This document shows, piece by piece, positions 8,822 to 16,474 of a stretch of DNA of 64,000 bases (the stretch's first letter is position 1; each line of letters starts with the position of its first letter). Made by a program: the position numbers and the translations under genes. The DNA is from Sva-07 sp963728355 (lineage in GTDB: Bacteria; Actinomycetota; Acidimicrobiia; Acidimicrobiales; Ilumatobacteraceae), in NCBI GenBank assembly GCA_963728355.1, contig CAVSJQ010000001.1, positions 558,001-622,000 of the forward strand, written 5' to 3'. The notes beneath the pieces were generated by a model that ran no database searches, had not been told where the DNA came from, and saw only the letters and a list, made by a program, of their open reading frames with translations.

Positions 8822-9250
8822 TCAGCCGACGGCGAGGGCGTCGACGAGGCGCTCGGCGAAGATCTCGGTGTGCTGGCCGAGCTTGCTGCGGCTCATGGCG
8901 AGCCCGCCGATCACGTAGGCACCGGTGTCGCCGAGCGCCCGATCGAGCTTGTCGAGCGACGTGCCCGGGTCGAGCGCGAACGTGCAGAACCCAGCGGCGC
9001 GCTTGCCGCGCATGGTGGGCAGGTTGGCGATGTTCGACACCGCCCATGGCGCCTGGCCGAAGAGGAACGCCCCGTGCACCCAAGTTCCCACGAGGATCAG
9101 GTCGGCCTGCTGGATCGACGCATGATCCGGTTGCTTGACCTTCGAGAGTCCGGTGATCGTCCAACGCTCTTGCGCCAGCAGATCAGCCACCATCTCGGCG
9201 GCCCTCCACGTGTTCCCCGTCAAGCTCTCGACCAACAGTGCTGCCTTCAC
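8822..9250 (-). CDS. flavodoxin-like protein
   Basis: 142-residue flavodoxin-fold protein, probably binding FMN as a one-electron carrier. The N-terminal strand and phosphate loop are KAALLVESLTGNTWRAAEMV, with the SLTGNT loop in the classical T/S-x-T-G-x-T position. A second block, DLILVGTWVHGAFLFGQAPW, corresponds to the region around the flavin ring. Start taken as the GTG at 9250. It follows the CDF metal exporter by 43 bp on the same strand and so may belong to the same transcript. Its redox partner cannot be told from the sequence. Confidence 0.78.
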   Translation of the reverse strand: MKAALLVESLTGNTWRAAEMVADLLAQERWTITGLSKVKQPDHASIQQADLILVGTWVHGAFLFGQAPWAVSNIANLPTMRGKRAAGFCTFALDPGTSLDKLDRALGDTGAYVIGGLAMSRSKLGQHTEIFAERLVDALAVG

Positions 9251-9293
9251 GGCGACGATTCTTGCAGGTCGGCGGCTCGCTCGGCAGATCTCG

Positions 9294-10256
9294 TCACCAC
9301 GTGACGCGATCACAGCCCTCGTGCGTCTCGGGCTCGACCTGGAACGTGCCGTGCGCGATGCCGTGGCGTTCGGCGAGACAATGGCGGGCGCCGTCGAGCA
9401 CCGAATGCGCATCGGCCGACGACGAGGTCACCAGATGCGCTGACGCCGCGTCCATCTCCGACGTCAGTGTCCAGACGTGCAGGTCGTGCACGGCGACGAC
9501 GCCGTCGAGCTCCGCGAGTTCTGCAGCGAGCCGATCGAGGTCGACATGCTCGGGTGCCGCCTGCAGGAGGATACGCACCGCACTCCGCCCGAGCCGCCAC
9601 GTGCGCGGCAGGATCCAGAGGCCGATGAGCACGCCGGCGGCCGAGTCGACCCACGTCCAGCCGAAGACCTGCAGCAGGATGGCAGCCACGATCACCCCGA
9701 CCGACCCCACCGTGTCGGCGAGCACCTCGAGATATGCGCCCTCGACGTTGATCGACTCCTTCGCTCCCGAGCGCAGCAGGAAGAAGGCCACCAGATTCGC
9801 GAGCAAGCCGAGTACGGCGACGACCAGCATCGGGCCGCCGAGCACCTCGGGGTCGGTCCCGAACCGGCGGACCGCCTCGAAGACGACCCAGATCGCCACC
9901 GCGAACAACAGCAACGAGTTGACGAATGCAGCGAGGATCTCCAAGCGGTAGAGGCCGAAGGTGTGCGCCGAGGTGGCCGTCGACCGACGCTGCTCGAACC
10001 TCGACGCCAGGCTGATCGCCGCCAAGGCCATCCCGATACCGATCACGTCGGTGAGCATGTGGCCGGCGTCGGACAGCAGGGCGAGCGAGTTGGTCGCGAA
10101 CGCGGCGACGACCTGGACGACGAAGAAGGTGGCGATGACCGCGAAGGCGGCGATCAGACGACCTCGGTGGCGCTCCCCGGCCCGTGCGAGCCCCAGACCA
10201 TGATCGTGGCCGTGCTCACGATGCCCATCGTGGTCGCTGCTCGTCGAGGAATCCAT
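9294..10256 (-). CDS. CDF family divalent metal/H+ exporter, CzcD-like
   Basis: Cation diffusion facilitator that pumps Zn2+, Cd2+ or Co2+ out of the cell in exchange for protons. 320 residues: a His-rich N-terminal loop (DHDGHREHGHDHG, about residues 8-20), six membrane helices, and a C-terminal cytoplasmic metal-binding domain. TM2 contains SDAGHMLTDV and TM5 contains YLEVLADTVGSVGV, the pattern of the CzcD subgroup. The C-terminal domain includes VAVHDLHVWTLTSEM, also typical. Start is the ATG at 10256. A 6-5-6 inverted repeat lies 8-24 bp upstream and may be a metal-sensor operator. It follows the copper gene copCD by 40 bp on the same strand. Confidence 0.92.
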   Translation of the reverse strand: MDSSTSSDHDGHREHGHDHGLGLARAGERHRGRLIAAFAVIATFFVVQVVAAFATNSLALLSDAGHMLTDVIGIGMALAAISLASRFEQRRSTATSAHTFGLYRLEILAAFVNSLLLFAVAIWVVFEAVRRFGTDPEVLGGPMLVVAVLGLLANLVAFFLLRSGAKESINVEGAYLEVLADTVGSVGVIVAAILLQVFGWTWVDSAAGVLIGLWILPRTWRLGRSAVRILLQAAPEHVDLDRLAAELAELDGVVAVHDLHVWTLTSEMDAASAHLVTSSSADAHSVLDGARHCLAERHGIAHGTFQVEPETHEGCDRVTW

Positions 10257-10263
10257 GTATTGA

Positions 10264-10280
10264 TTCTCACACGATGAGAA
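10264..10280. promoter_or_regulatory. candidate metal-sensor operator upstream of the CDF exporter
   Basis: Perfect inverted repeat TTCTCA-cacga-TGAGAA in an A/T-richer patch, 8 to 24 bp before the exporter's start codon and overlapping its ribosome-binding region. ArsR/SmtB-type zinc sensors use short inverted repeats in such positions. No regulator gene is next to it, so the assignment is inference. Confidence 0.4.
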
Positions 10281-10296
10281 CTGGGCTGCAACGTGG

Positions 10297-11919
10297 TCAG
10301 CGCGAAACCGGTATCTGCACGGTGAACACGACCTCGTCGAACTCGCCGTAGCGGGCGGCGACCTCGAAGGTCCAGAGTCCGGCGACCGGCAACACGACAT
10401 CGGTGCCGACGACGTGGTTCACGCCGGCCGGGAACGTCTCGACGTCGAACCGCGGGATGTCCTGTTCGGGCAGCGCTGCGGTCACCGAGATCTCGTCGGC
10501 ACGGTCGAGCACGCCGGACGGCGAGGTGATGTAGACGTGCAGCTCGGTGCCGCCCGTCACCGCCGGTTCCAGCTCGACCTGAGCGACTCGCTGGCCCACG
10601 ACAGCCGACGCGGAGCCGATCTCGGGTGTGTCCAGCGGGGGCGGTGAGTTCACCAGCCCAGCGGTCGCCCCGAGAATCAACACGATCCCGGCGATCTCGA
10701 CGCCGATCGAACGACGTACCAGCGCGCCCGCGTCGTCGCCGCGCGTGTGGATCGTGCGACGGTTGAACGCCGCCAGACCGACGACGAACACGACCAGCAC
10801 CAGCTTGACCACGAGCCAGCGGCCGTAACTGGAGTCGGTCAGACCCGACAGCGAACCGAGCTGACGCCAGCCGTTGATGCCGCCCGTGATCGCGAGGGCC
10901 GCCACCGATCCGAGCGCCCAGGGCGAGAAGCGGGTCACGGTCGCCCAGAACCCACCGGGTGCCGGCGCGAGCACGACGAGTACGAGACCGCCGAACCAGA
11001 TGGACATCGCCGCGAGGTGCACGACGGTGGACACGAAGCCGACCGCGACGGCGTCGCCGGAAATGGCATGGCCGCCCGCGGCAACCACGCCCAGCACACC
11101 CAGTCCGAGGATCCCGACGACGACGGCGCCGCCACGCACGGCAAGTCGCGATCGCAGCGGGATGAGGACACTGAACATCACGATCACCACGAGCCGGGCG
11201 ATCCACCACTGCCCGGACTGCGTGTCGGCGACCGATCCCCACGCCAGGAACGAGCCGCCGATGAGGTTCGCTTGTGCAGCGATCATCCACAGCGTGCCGA
11301 CGAGGGCCAGTTCGGCTGCGACGACGAGCAGTGCTCCCACCCGCCGTGTTCCGATCACCGATGGGATCAGCGCCACGGCAAGGAACAGCCCGCCGACGAG
11401 CAGGCCCACGCCGGCGTAGCTGACGAATCGGCCGATGCCGAGGAGGACATCGTCGGAGCCGCTGTCGGATGCACCGTCGAACAGCCCGTCGAGGACACCG
11501 GGTGTGACGGCGGCCGGCGCACCGACGGAGAACGTGAACGACCCACGCACGCGGTGGGAGTCGGCCGACACCGCCTGCCAGGCAACGACGTAGGTCCCGT
11601 CGTCGAGCGTCGCCGGGATCGACGCTCGCATCCGGTCAGAGCCCGCCGACTGGTCGACGTCGGCAAGCTCGACCTCGTCGCCGTCGGCATCGAGGAGCCG
11701 GATGCCGGGCACGATGGGATCGACCGCTTCGGTGAACTGCAGAGCGATCTCGTCGGGCGCCGCCTCGAAGAGTTCCTGGTTCGCAGGGAACGACGACAAC
11801 AGCTCCGCGTGGGCGAACGCCGTTCCGGCTGCCGCCAGGATCCCCAACACGACGACCACGGCGCCGACCAGTGCCGCGGCACGAGCCCGCACGGACGACG
11901 TCTCAGCAGCGATCGGCAT
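10297..11919 (-). CDS. CopC-CopD fusion, copper resistance/import protein
   Basis: 540-residue membrane protein joining an exported CopC copper-binding domain to a CopD-type multi-helix domain. A signal segment (VVVVLGILAAAGTAFA) precedes AHAELLSSFPA; the His after cleavage is the expected first Cu(II) ligand. ADSHRVRGSFTFSV ends the CopC fold with its Asp-x-His pair (about residues 125-138). About eight membrane helices follow (residues 165-430), containing the CopD blocks VVHLAAMSIWFGGL and GRWLVVKLVLV. A further C-terminal beta-rich extracytoplasmic segment of about 100 residues ends the protein. The start ATG at 11919 lies 10 bp after the ycnI stop, so the two are co-translated. Confidence 0.9.
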   Translation of the reverse strand: MPIAAETSSVRARAAALVGAVVVVLGILAAAGTAFAHAELLSSFPANQELFEAAPDEIALQFTEAVDPIVPGIRLLDADGDEVELADVDQSAGSDRMRASIPATLDDGTYVVAWQAVSADSHRVRGSFTFSVGAPAAVTPGVLDGLFDGASDSGSDDVLLGIGRFVSYAGVGLLVGGLFLAVALIPSVIGTRRVGALLVVAAELALVGTLWMIAAQANLIGGSFLAWGSVADTQSGQWWIARLVVIVMFSVLIPLRSRLAVRGGAVVVGILGLGVLGVVAAGGHAISGDAVAVGFVSTVVHLAAMSIWFGGLVLVVLAPAPGGFWATVTRFSPWALGSVAALAITGGINGWRQLGSLSGLTDSSYGRWLVVKLVLVVFVVGLAAFNRRTIHTRGDDAGALVRRSIGVEIAGIVLILGATAGLVNSPPPLDTPEIGSASAVVGQRVAQVELEPAVTGGTELHVYITSPSGVLDRADEISVTAALPEQDIPRFDVETFPAGVNHVVGTDVVLPVAGLWTFEVAARYGEFDEVVFTVQIPVSR

Positions 11920-11929
11920 GGCAACCCGC

Positions 11930-12742
11930 TCAGTTCGCGTCGGGCTCGGTACCGGCCCTGGCCTGACGGGCACGGAAGGCGACGAAGCCGCCCAGTGCGA
12001 GCACGGCGGCGACCGATGCGATGAACCCGATCGTGCCGGAGTAGCCGGTGCCGTCCGTCTCGTCGCCGGCATCGGCGACGACGATGGCTTCACTCGTGCC
12101 GGGAGCGGCGCTGGTCTCCGGCGACGCCTCGGTGGTCGATGTGGAGGTGAGGTCGGTGACGGCCGGGTCGGTCGCCGATGCGGAGGGCGAGTCGGTGGAC
12201 GGTGGCTCGGTGGACGGTGGCTCGGTGGCGGTCGGCTCGGTCGGCGGCGCCGTGGGCGGCACGGTGGCGACGGGGCCCACGAGTTCCATGGCGGGTGCCG
12301 GCTCGTCGAGTTCGTCACCGGGCTCTGCGGGAATCCCGATCCAGCGGATCTCACCGACCTCGCACCGCTGGACGAACGGGAAGTAGACGGTGGCGTCCGG
12401 CGTCGGCGGCAACGTCATCGTCACCGAGAAGGTGCCCTCGACGTCATCGGCCAGCGGGCCACCGTCGAACGTCACGATCGTGTCGCCGTCGACGATGTCG
12501 ACCGAGCCGTCCCAGCCCTCGATCGGCTCCGGCACCGGATCGTCGACGCCCTCGGGCAGCCGCATGTCGAGCCGCACGGTCGGCGAGCCGGTGCAGCCGT
12601 GTTCGACGGTGAATCCGACCGTGAGACGCGAGCCCGCCTGCGCCTGCGCTGGATCGGGATCGATGTGGGCCCAGGCCGAGCCGCCGACAGCGAGCAGGGC
12701 TGCCGATGCGGCGGCCGCGGTGAGGACGAGTCGACGGATCAT
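11930..12742 (-). CDS. YcnI-like DUF1775 copper-binding protein
   Basis: 270-residue exported, membrane-anchored protein. Signal peptide about residues 1-25 ends in GGSAWA, leaving a mature N-terminal HIDPDP; in YcnI of Bacillus the equivalent N-terminal His binds Cu(II). The DUF1775 fold follows, with VEHGCTGSPTVRLDMRLPEGV, VTMTLPP and FPFVQRCEVGEIRW. A Thr/Pro/Ser/Glu-rich spacer encoded by 15-nt sequence repeats (about residues 160-230) leads to one C-terminal helix (IGFIASVAAVLALGGFVAF) and a basic end, so the domain is tethered outside the membrane. It heads an operon with copCD and is divergent from a DUF305 gene across only 64 bp, which fits joint copper control. Confidence 0.9.
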   Translation of the reverse strand: MIRRLVLTAAAASAALLAVGGSAWAHIDPDPAQAQAGSRLTVGFTVEHGCTGSPTVRLDMRLPEGVDDPVPEPIEGWDGSVDIVDGDTIVTFDGGPLADDVEGTFSVTMTLPPTPDATVYFPFVQRCEVGEIRWIGIPAEPGDELDEPAPAMELVGPVATVPPTAPPTEPTATEPPSTEPPSTDSPSASATDPAVTDLTSTSTTEASPETSAAPGTSEAIVVADAGDETDGTGYSGTIGFIASVAAVLALGGFVAFRARQARAGTEPDAN

Positions 12743-12806
12743 GGCGCCGCAAGGTTACGGCGCCCAGTGCGGTTCGCCCGATCAGCGGGCTCCGTACACT
12801 GTGACG
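12743..12806. promoter_or_regulatory. shared divergent promoter region, ycnI/DUF305
   Basis: 64 bp separate the start codons of ycnI (leftward) and the DUF305 gene (rightward), so both promoters must overlap here. I see no clear CsoR- or CueR-type operator by eye. Confidence 0.45.
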
Positions 12807-13496
12807 ATGCGCTCTTCGCTGCGAGTCGACGATTCCGACGCCGACGTCGTCGACGAGCGCACCGCCGACGAGTCGCTGTCCGATGCCGCTGCGCAACGCC
12901 TGTTGCGCCTCGTGCTCGTCGTGCTCGTGACCGCCGTGGTCACGGGAGCCTTCGCCGGCGCCGCCATCTGGGCACTGGGCGGCGACGACGAACCGACGGC
13001 GCCGATGAATGCGGTCGACGTCGGATTCCTCCAGGACATGCTCGACCACCACGACCAGGCACTGCTGATCTCCAACCTGTATCTCGACAACCAGCCGCAG
13101 GGCGCCGCCGCGCCGTACGCCCGCGAGGTCATCATGTTCCAGACCCGCGACATCGGCTGGATGGAGGACTGGCTCGCCGAGGAGGGGTACTCGCGCGGCA
13201 CGCCCGATCGCACGGCAATGGTGTGGATGGACGAGCCCACGCCGGTGGCCGAGATGACCGGCATGCAGACGCCCGAACGCCTCCAGGAGCTGTCCGATGC
13301 CAGCGGATCCGACGCCGACCGCCTGTTCTTCGAGATCATGAGCGACCATCACCTCGGCGGGGTCCACATGGCCGACCACGCCGCCGCCAACGGCGCTGAC
13401 CAGGAGATCACCGACTTCGCCGAGGCGGTCTCGCGGAACCAGCGCATCGAGGTCGTCGAGTACCGCAGCGCCATGGAGCGCCTCGGCCTCACCTGA
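12807..13496 (+). CDS. DUF305 family protein, probable metal-linked exported protein
   Basis: 229-residue protein with one N-terminal membrane helix (about residues 32-55) and an extracytoplasmic four-helix DUF305 domain. Two His pairs typical of the family are visible: LDMLDHHDQALLIS near the domain start and IMSDHHLGGVHMAD in the second half. Related DUF305 proteins such as cyanobacterial CopM bind copper in the periplasm, and here the gene is divergent from ycnI-copCD, which supports the same role. Start is the ATG at 12807; the frame is open far upstream, but that part overlaps ycnI. A long perfect stem-loop lies 20 bp after the stop. Confidence 0.85.
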   Translation: MRSSLRVDDSDADVVDERTADESLSDAAAQRLLRLVLVVLVTAVVTGAFAGAAIWALGGDDEPTAPMNAVDVGFLQDMLDHHDQALLISNLYLDNQPQGAAAPYAREVIMFQTRDIGWMEDWLAEEGYSRGTPDRTAMVWMDEPTPVAEMTGMQTPERLQELSDASGSDADRLFFEIMSDHHLGGVHMADHAAANGADQEITDFAEAVSRNQRIEVVEYRSAMERLGLT

Positions 13497-13516
13497 CCCG
13501 ATCCCGCCACCCGCAT

Positions 13517-13559
13517 CTCGTGAACAAATGGGCGCGTGACGGCACCGTTTGTTCACGAG
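13517..13559. terminator. perfect stem-loop between convergent genes
   Basis: Twelve-bp perfect arms CTCGTGAACAAA and TTTGTTCACGAG separated by 19 nt, between the DUF305 gene end and the pcrA end. The position suggests a bidirectional terminator, but there is no U-run typical of intrinsic terminators. The terminal TTTG/CAAA resembles family A, yet the core differs, so it is listed separately. Confidence 0.55.
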
Positions 13560-13587
13560 TTCGGCGCAGCGGGCGGATCGGAGCGCG

Positions 13588-15981
13588 TCAGAGCTTCTTG
13601 AGGGGGGCCCAGGCGAGAGCGAGGTGCTTGGTGCCGGCCCCCGGGAAGTTGATCGTGGCTTCGGCCTTCTCGCCGGTGCCCGAGATGTCGATGATCACGC
13701 CGGCGCCGAATGCGGGATGCTCGACGTCGTCACCGATCCTGAGCCCCAGTTCCTGGCTGTTGGACGGGGTCGGCGCCGGCTTCGAGCCCGACCGGATGGC
13801 CGCCTCGACGACCCGATCGCGATGTTCCTCCTGCGCCGCCTTGGCGTCGAGGATGTCGGCGTTGATGTCGCGGCCACCACCACCAGCAGCACCACCACCG
13901 CCGCGGCGATACGGCGGCGGGTCACCGTAGCTGGAGTCGCGACGCCGGTAGCTCTGGCGACCGTACGTCGAGCGTCCGGTGACATTGCCGGTCGCTTCGA
14001 TCAGGCTCGCCGGGATCTCGTCGAAGAATCGTGACGGCGGGTTGTACTGCGTCGAGCCGAAGAGCTGGCGGCTCCAGGCGTGCGACATGTACAGCCGCTT
14101 CATCGCCCGCGTGATGCCGACGTACGCGAGACGGCGCTCCTCCTCCATCTCGGCGGGCTCGGTCAGCGCCCGGATGTGCGGGAAGATCCCCTCCTCGCAT
14201 CCGACGAGGAACACGACCGGGAACTCGAGGCCCTTGGCCGAATGCAGCGTCATCAGCACCACCTGGTCCTCGATCTCGCCGTCGGGCAGTTCGTCGGTGT
14301 CGGCGACCAGGGCGACCTGTTCGAGGAACTCGTCCATCACCGTGAACTCGCGCGCCGAGCCGACCAGCTCGCCGAGGTTCTCGATGCGGGTGTGGGCCTC
14401 GATCGTGTCCTCCGCTTCGAGTTCGGCGAGGTACCCCGAGCCGTCGAGCGCTGCCTGGAGGACGTCGCCAGGGCCCTGGTCGGGGTCGGCGACGACGGTG
14501 CCCATCGTGTCGAGCAGGTCCACGAACGAGGCGATGCCACGGACCGCCGGCCCGGTGATGCCGGCCTCGTCGGCACGCCGCAACGCGTGTGCGAACGCGA
14601 TGCCCTCGGCGGCCGCGAACGTGTCGAGCTTGGCGACGCTGGCGTCGCCGATGCCGCGCTTGGGCACGTTGAGCACCCGCTTCACGCTGACCTCGTCGGC
14701 GGGGTTGATCACCGCACGGAGGTACGCCATCGCGTCCTTGATCTCACGGCGGTCGTAGAAGCGGGTGCCCCCGACCACCTTGTACGGCACCCCGAGGCGC
14801 ATGAACGCCTCCTCGATCACCCGGCTCTGGGCGTTGGTGCGGTAGAGCACGGCCATCTCACGGAAGTTGGTGGCGTCGTCGGCGTGCAGTTGCCGAGCGG
14901 TGCCGGCCACCCAGGTGGCCTCGTCGCCCTCGTCCTCGGCGTGGTAGCGGACGATGCGTTCACCCATGCCGCTGTCGGTCCACAGCGACTTCGGCTTGCG
15001 TTCGACGTTGTTGTCGATCACCGCGTTGGCGGCGTCGAGGATCGTCTGGGTGCTGCGGTAGTTCTGGTCGAGGATCACCGTGGTGACGTCGGGGAACGCC
15101 TCTTCGAACTCGAGGATGTTGCGGAAGTCGGCGCCGCGGAACTTGTACACACTTTGATCGGTGTCACCGACGACGCAGACGTTGCGGTGGCCGTCGGCGA
15201 GCAGCAGCACCAGTTCGTTCTGGGCCTGGTTGGTGTCCTGGTACTCGTCGACGAGGATGTGCTCAAATCGCCGGCGGTAGTGCTCGAGGACATCGCCGTG
15301 TTCACGGAACAACTTGACGGTGTTGGTCAGCAGGTCATCGAAGTCCATCGCCCCGGCCTTGTGGAGGCGGGCCTGGTACTCGGCGTACACGTCGGCGTGC
15401 TTGCGGTCGAAGATGTTCTGCGCCCGCCCGTGCGCTTCATCGGGATCGATCAGCTCGTTCTTCCAGAGGCTGATGATGGCGTGCACGCCGCGCGGCGTGA
15501 ACCGCTTGGGGTCGAGGCCGAGGTCGCGGATGACGTAGCTGGTCAGCCGGTTCGAATCGACGGCGTCGTAGATCGAGAACTGACGCGGATAGCCGAGCGC
15601 GTCGGCGTTGGCGCGCAGGATCCGCACGCACGCCGAGTGGAACGTCGACACCCACATGGTCTTGACCACCGGCCCGACGAGCGCGCCGACTCGTTCGCGC
15701 ATCTCGGCGGCGGCCTTGTTGGTGAAGGTGATCGCGAGGATCTTCGACGGGTGGACGCCGTTGTGGATCAGGTGGGCGATGCGGTGGGTGAGCACCCGGG
15801 TCTTGCCGGAGCCGGCACCGGCGATCACCAGCAGTGGGCCGGACTCGTGGGCGACCGCGTCGAGCTGGTCGGGGTTCAGCCCTTCGGCGAACGGTGATGG
15901 CCCGCGGTCGATCAGTGCGTCGGGTGATGCGCCGTCGGCCGGGTGCGGGATCTGGTCGGCGAACAGCTCGTCGTCAGTCAT
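13588..15981 (-). CDS. pcrA: ATP-dependent DNA helicase PcrA/UvrD
   Basis: Superfamily 1A 3'-5' helicase acting in repair and in removing proteins from DNA. 797 residues. Motifs run in order: NPDQLDAV (Q motif), AGAGSGKTR (Walker A, about residue 57), FTNKAAAEMRERV (Ia), DEYQDTN (II, Walker B), GDTDQSVYKFRGA (III), LDQNYRST (IV), VVLMTLHSAKGLEFPVVFLVGCEEG (V) and EERRLAYVGITRAMKRLYM (VI). The C-terminal about 130 residues are basic and Gly-rich (a run of GGGG and AAGGGG), then a small beta domain of the kind PcrA uses to bind RNA polymerase. It is convergent with the DUF305 gene and its start lies 66 bp from a divergent dehydratase gene. Confidence 0.95.
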   Translation of the reverse strand: MTDDELFADQIPHPADGASPDALIDRGPSPFAEGLNPDQLDAVAHESGPLLVIAGAGSGKTRVLTHRIAHLIHNGVHPSKILAITFTNKAAAEMRERVGALVGPVVKTMWVSTFHSACVRILRANADALGYPRQFSIYDAVDSNRLTSYVIRDLGLDPKRFTPRGVHAIISLWKNELIDPDEAHGRAQNIFDRKHADVYAEYQARLHKAGAMDFDDLLTNTVKLFREHGDVLEHYRRRFEHILVDEYQDTNQAQNELVLLLADGHRNVCVVGDTDQSVYKFRGADFRNILEFEEAFPDVTTVILDQNYRSTQTILDAANAVIDNNVERKPKSLWTDSGMGERIVRYHAEDEGDEATWVAGTARQLHADDATNFREMAVLYRTNAQSRVIEEAFMRLGVPYKVVGGTRFYDRREIKDAMAYLRAVINPADEVSVKRVLNVPKRGIGDASVAKLDTFAAAEGIAFAHALRRADEAGITGPAVRGIASFVDLLDTMGTVVADPDQGPGDVLQAALDGSGYLAELEAEDTIEAHTRIENLGELVGSAREFTVMDEFLEQVALVADTDELPDGEIEDQVVLMTLHSAKGLEFPVVFLVGCEEGIFPHIRALTEPAEMEEERRLAYVGITRAMKRLYMSHAWSRQLFGSTQYNPPSRFFDEIPASLIEATGNVTGRSTYGRQSYRRRDSSYGDPPPYRRGGGGAAGGGGRDINADILDAKAAQEEHRDRVVEAAIRSGSKPAPTPSNSQELGLRIGDDVEHPAFGAGVIIDISGTGEKAEATINFPGAGTKHLALAWAPLKKL

Positions 15982-16047
15982 GTCGATGCCACTCTAGAGA
16001 GCAGGTGTCACGGTGACCGGGGGTCGGGCTCGTGCTTGACTCTGACC

Positions 16048-16377
16048 ATGGACTACACCAGCGTCACACCCGAGGAATTCGCCGTGCTCGACGGTCTCGA
16101 CGACTGGAGGGTGATCGTCGATTCGATCCATGCGACCTTCACGGCTCCCGACTATCTGGGCGCCGCGGAACTGGTGAAGACGATCGCCGGGATCGCCGAG
16201 GAACACCGGCACCACCCCGATCTCGAGCTGCGCTACCCGGGCCGCGTCCACGTCATCCTCACGACCCATGCGACCGGCGGTCTCACGACACTGGATGCCG
16301 ACGTGGCTCGAGCGATTTCGGCGGCGGCTGACAACGGCGGCGCCACCTCCGATCCGGCCAGCACCGGCGAGCGATGA
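16048..16377 (+). CDS. pterin-4a-carbinolamine dehydratase
   Basis: Dehydrates 4a-hydroxytetrahydropterin, formed by pterin-dependent hydroxylases or as a side product in pterin metabolism. 109 residues, the usual size. The family signature is complete: GIAEEHRHHPDLELRYPGRV followed by THATGGLTTLDADVARAI, with the two adjacent His and the later His of the active site. The ATG at 16048 begins MDYTSVTPEEF. The stop codon TGA (16375-16377) is supplied by a family-B 40-bp repeat that starts at 16372, so the insertion or evolution of the repeat has defined the last codons. No phenylalanine hydroxylase gene is nearby. Confidence 0.9.
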   Translation: MDYTSVTPEEFAVLDGLDDWRVIVDSIHATFTAPDYLGAAELVKTIAGIAEEHRHHPDLELRYPGRVHVILTTHATGGLTTLDADVARAISAAADNGGATSDPASTGER

Positions 16378-16411
16378 GCGAAAAGCCCGTATCAGGGCGA
16401 TTCGCTCATCG
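16372..16411. repeat. family B 40-bp palindromic repeat, copy B1
   Basis: 40-bp imperfect palindrome with ends CGATGAGCG and CGCTCATCG and inner arms GCCC/GGGC. It overlaps the 3' end of the dehydratase gene and provides its stop codon. Unlike B2-B4 it lies between co-directional genes. Confidence 0.85.
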
Positions 16412-16474
16412 CTGAAGCAGTTCGGTGACGGGACGGACGTTCGGCCCTGACGAACGGGACTGCCCTCGACGACA

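Noticed and set aside
9294..10256. Glu instead of His in TM5 of the CDF exporter as a sign of altered metal choice
   Set aside because: CzcD-subgroup exporters normally have the YLEV...D pattern there, so this is the expected form.
12180..12240. Tandem 15-nt repeats inside the YcnI gene
   Set aside because: They encode the Thr/Pro/Ser/Glu-rich spacer and keep the frame; low-complexity coding sequence, not a separate element.
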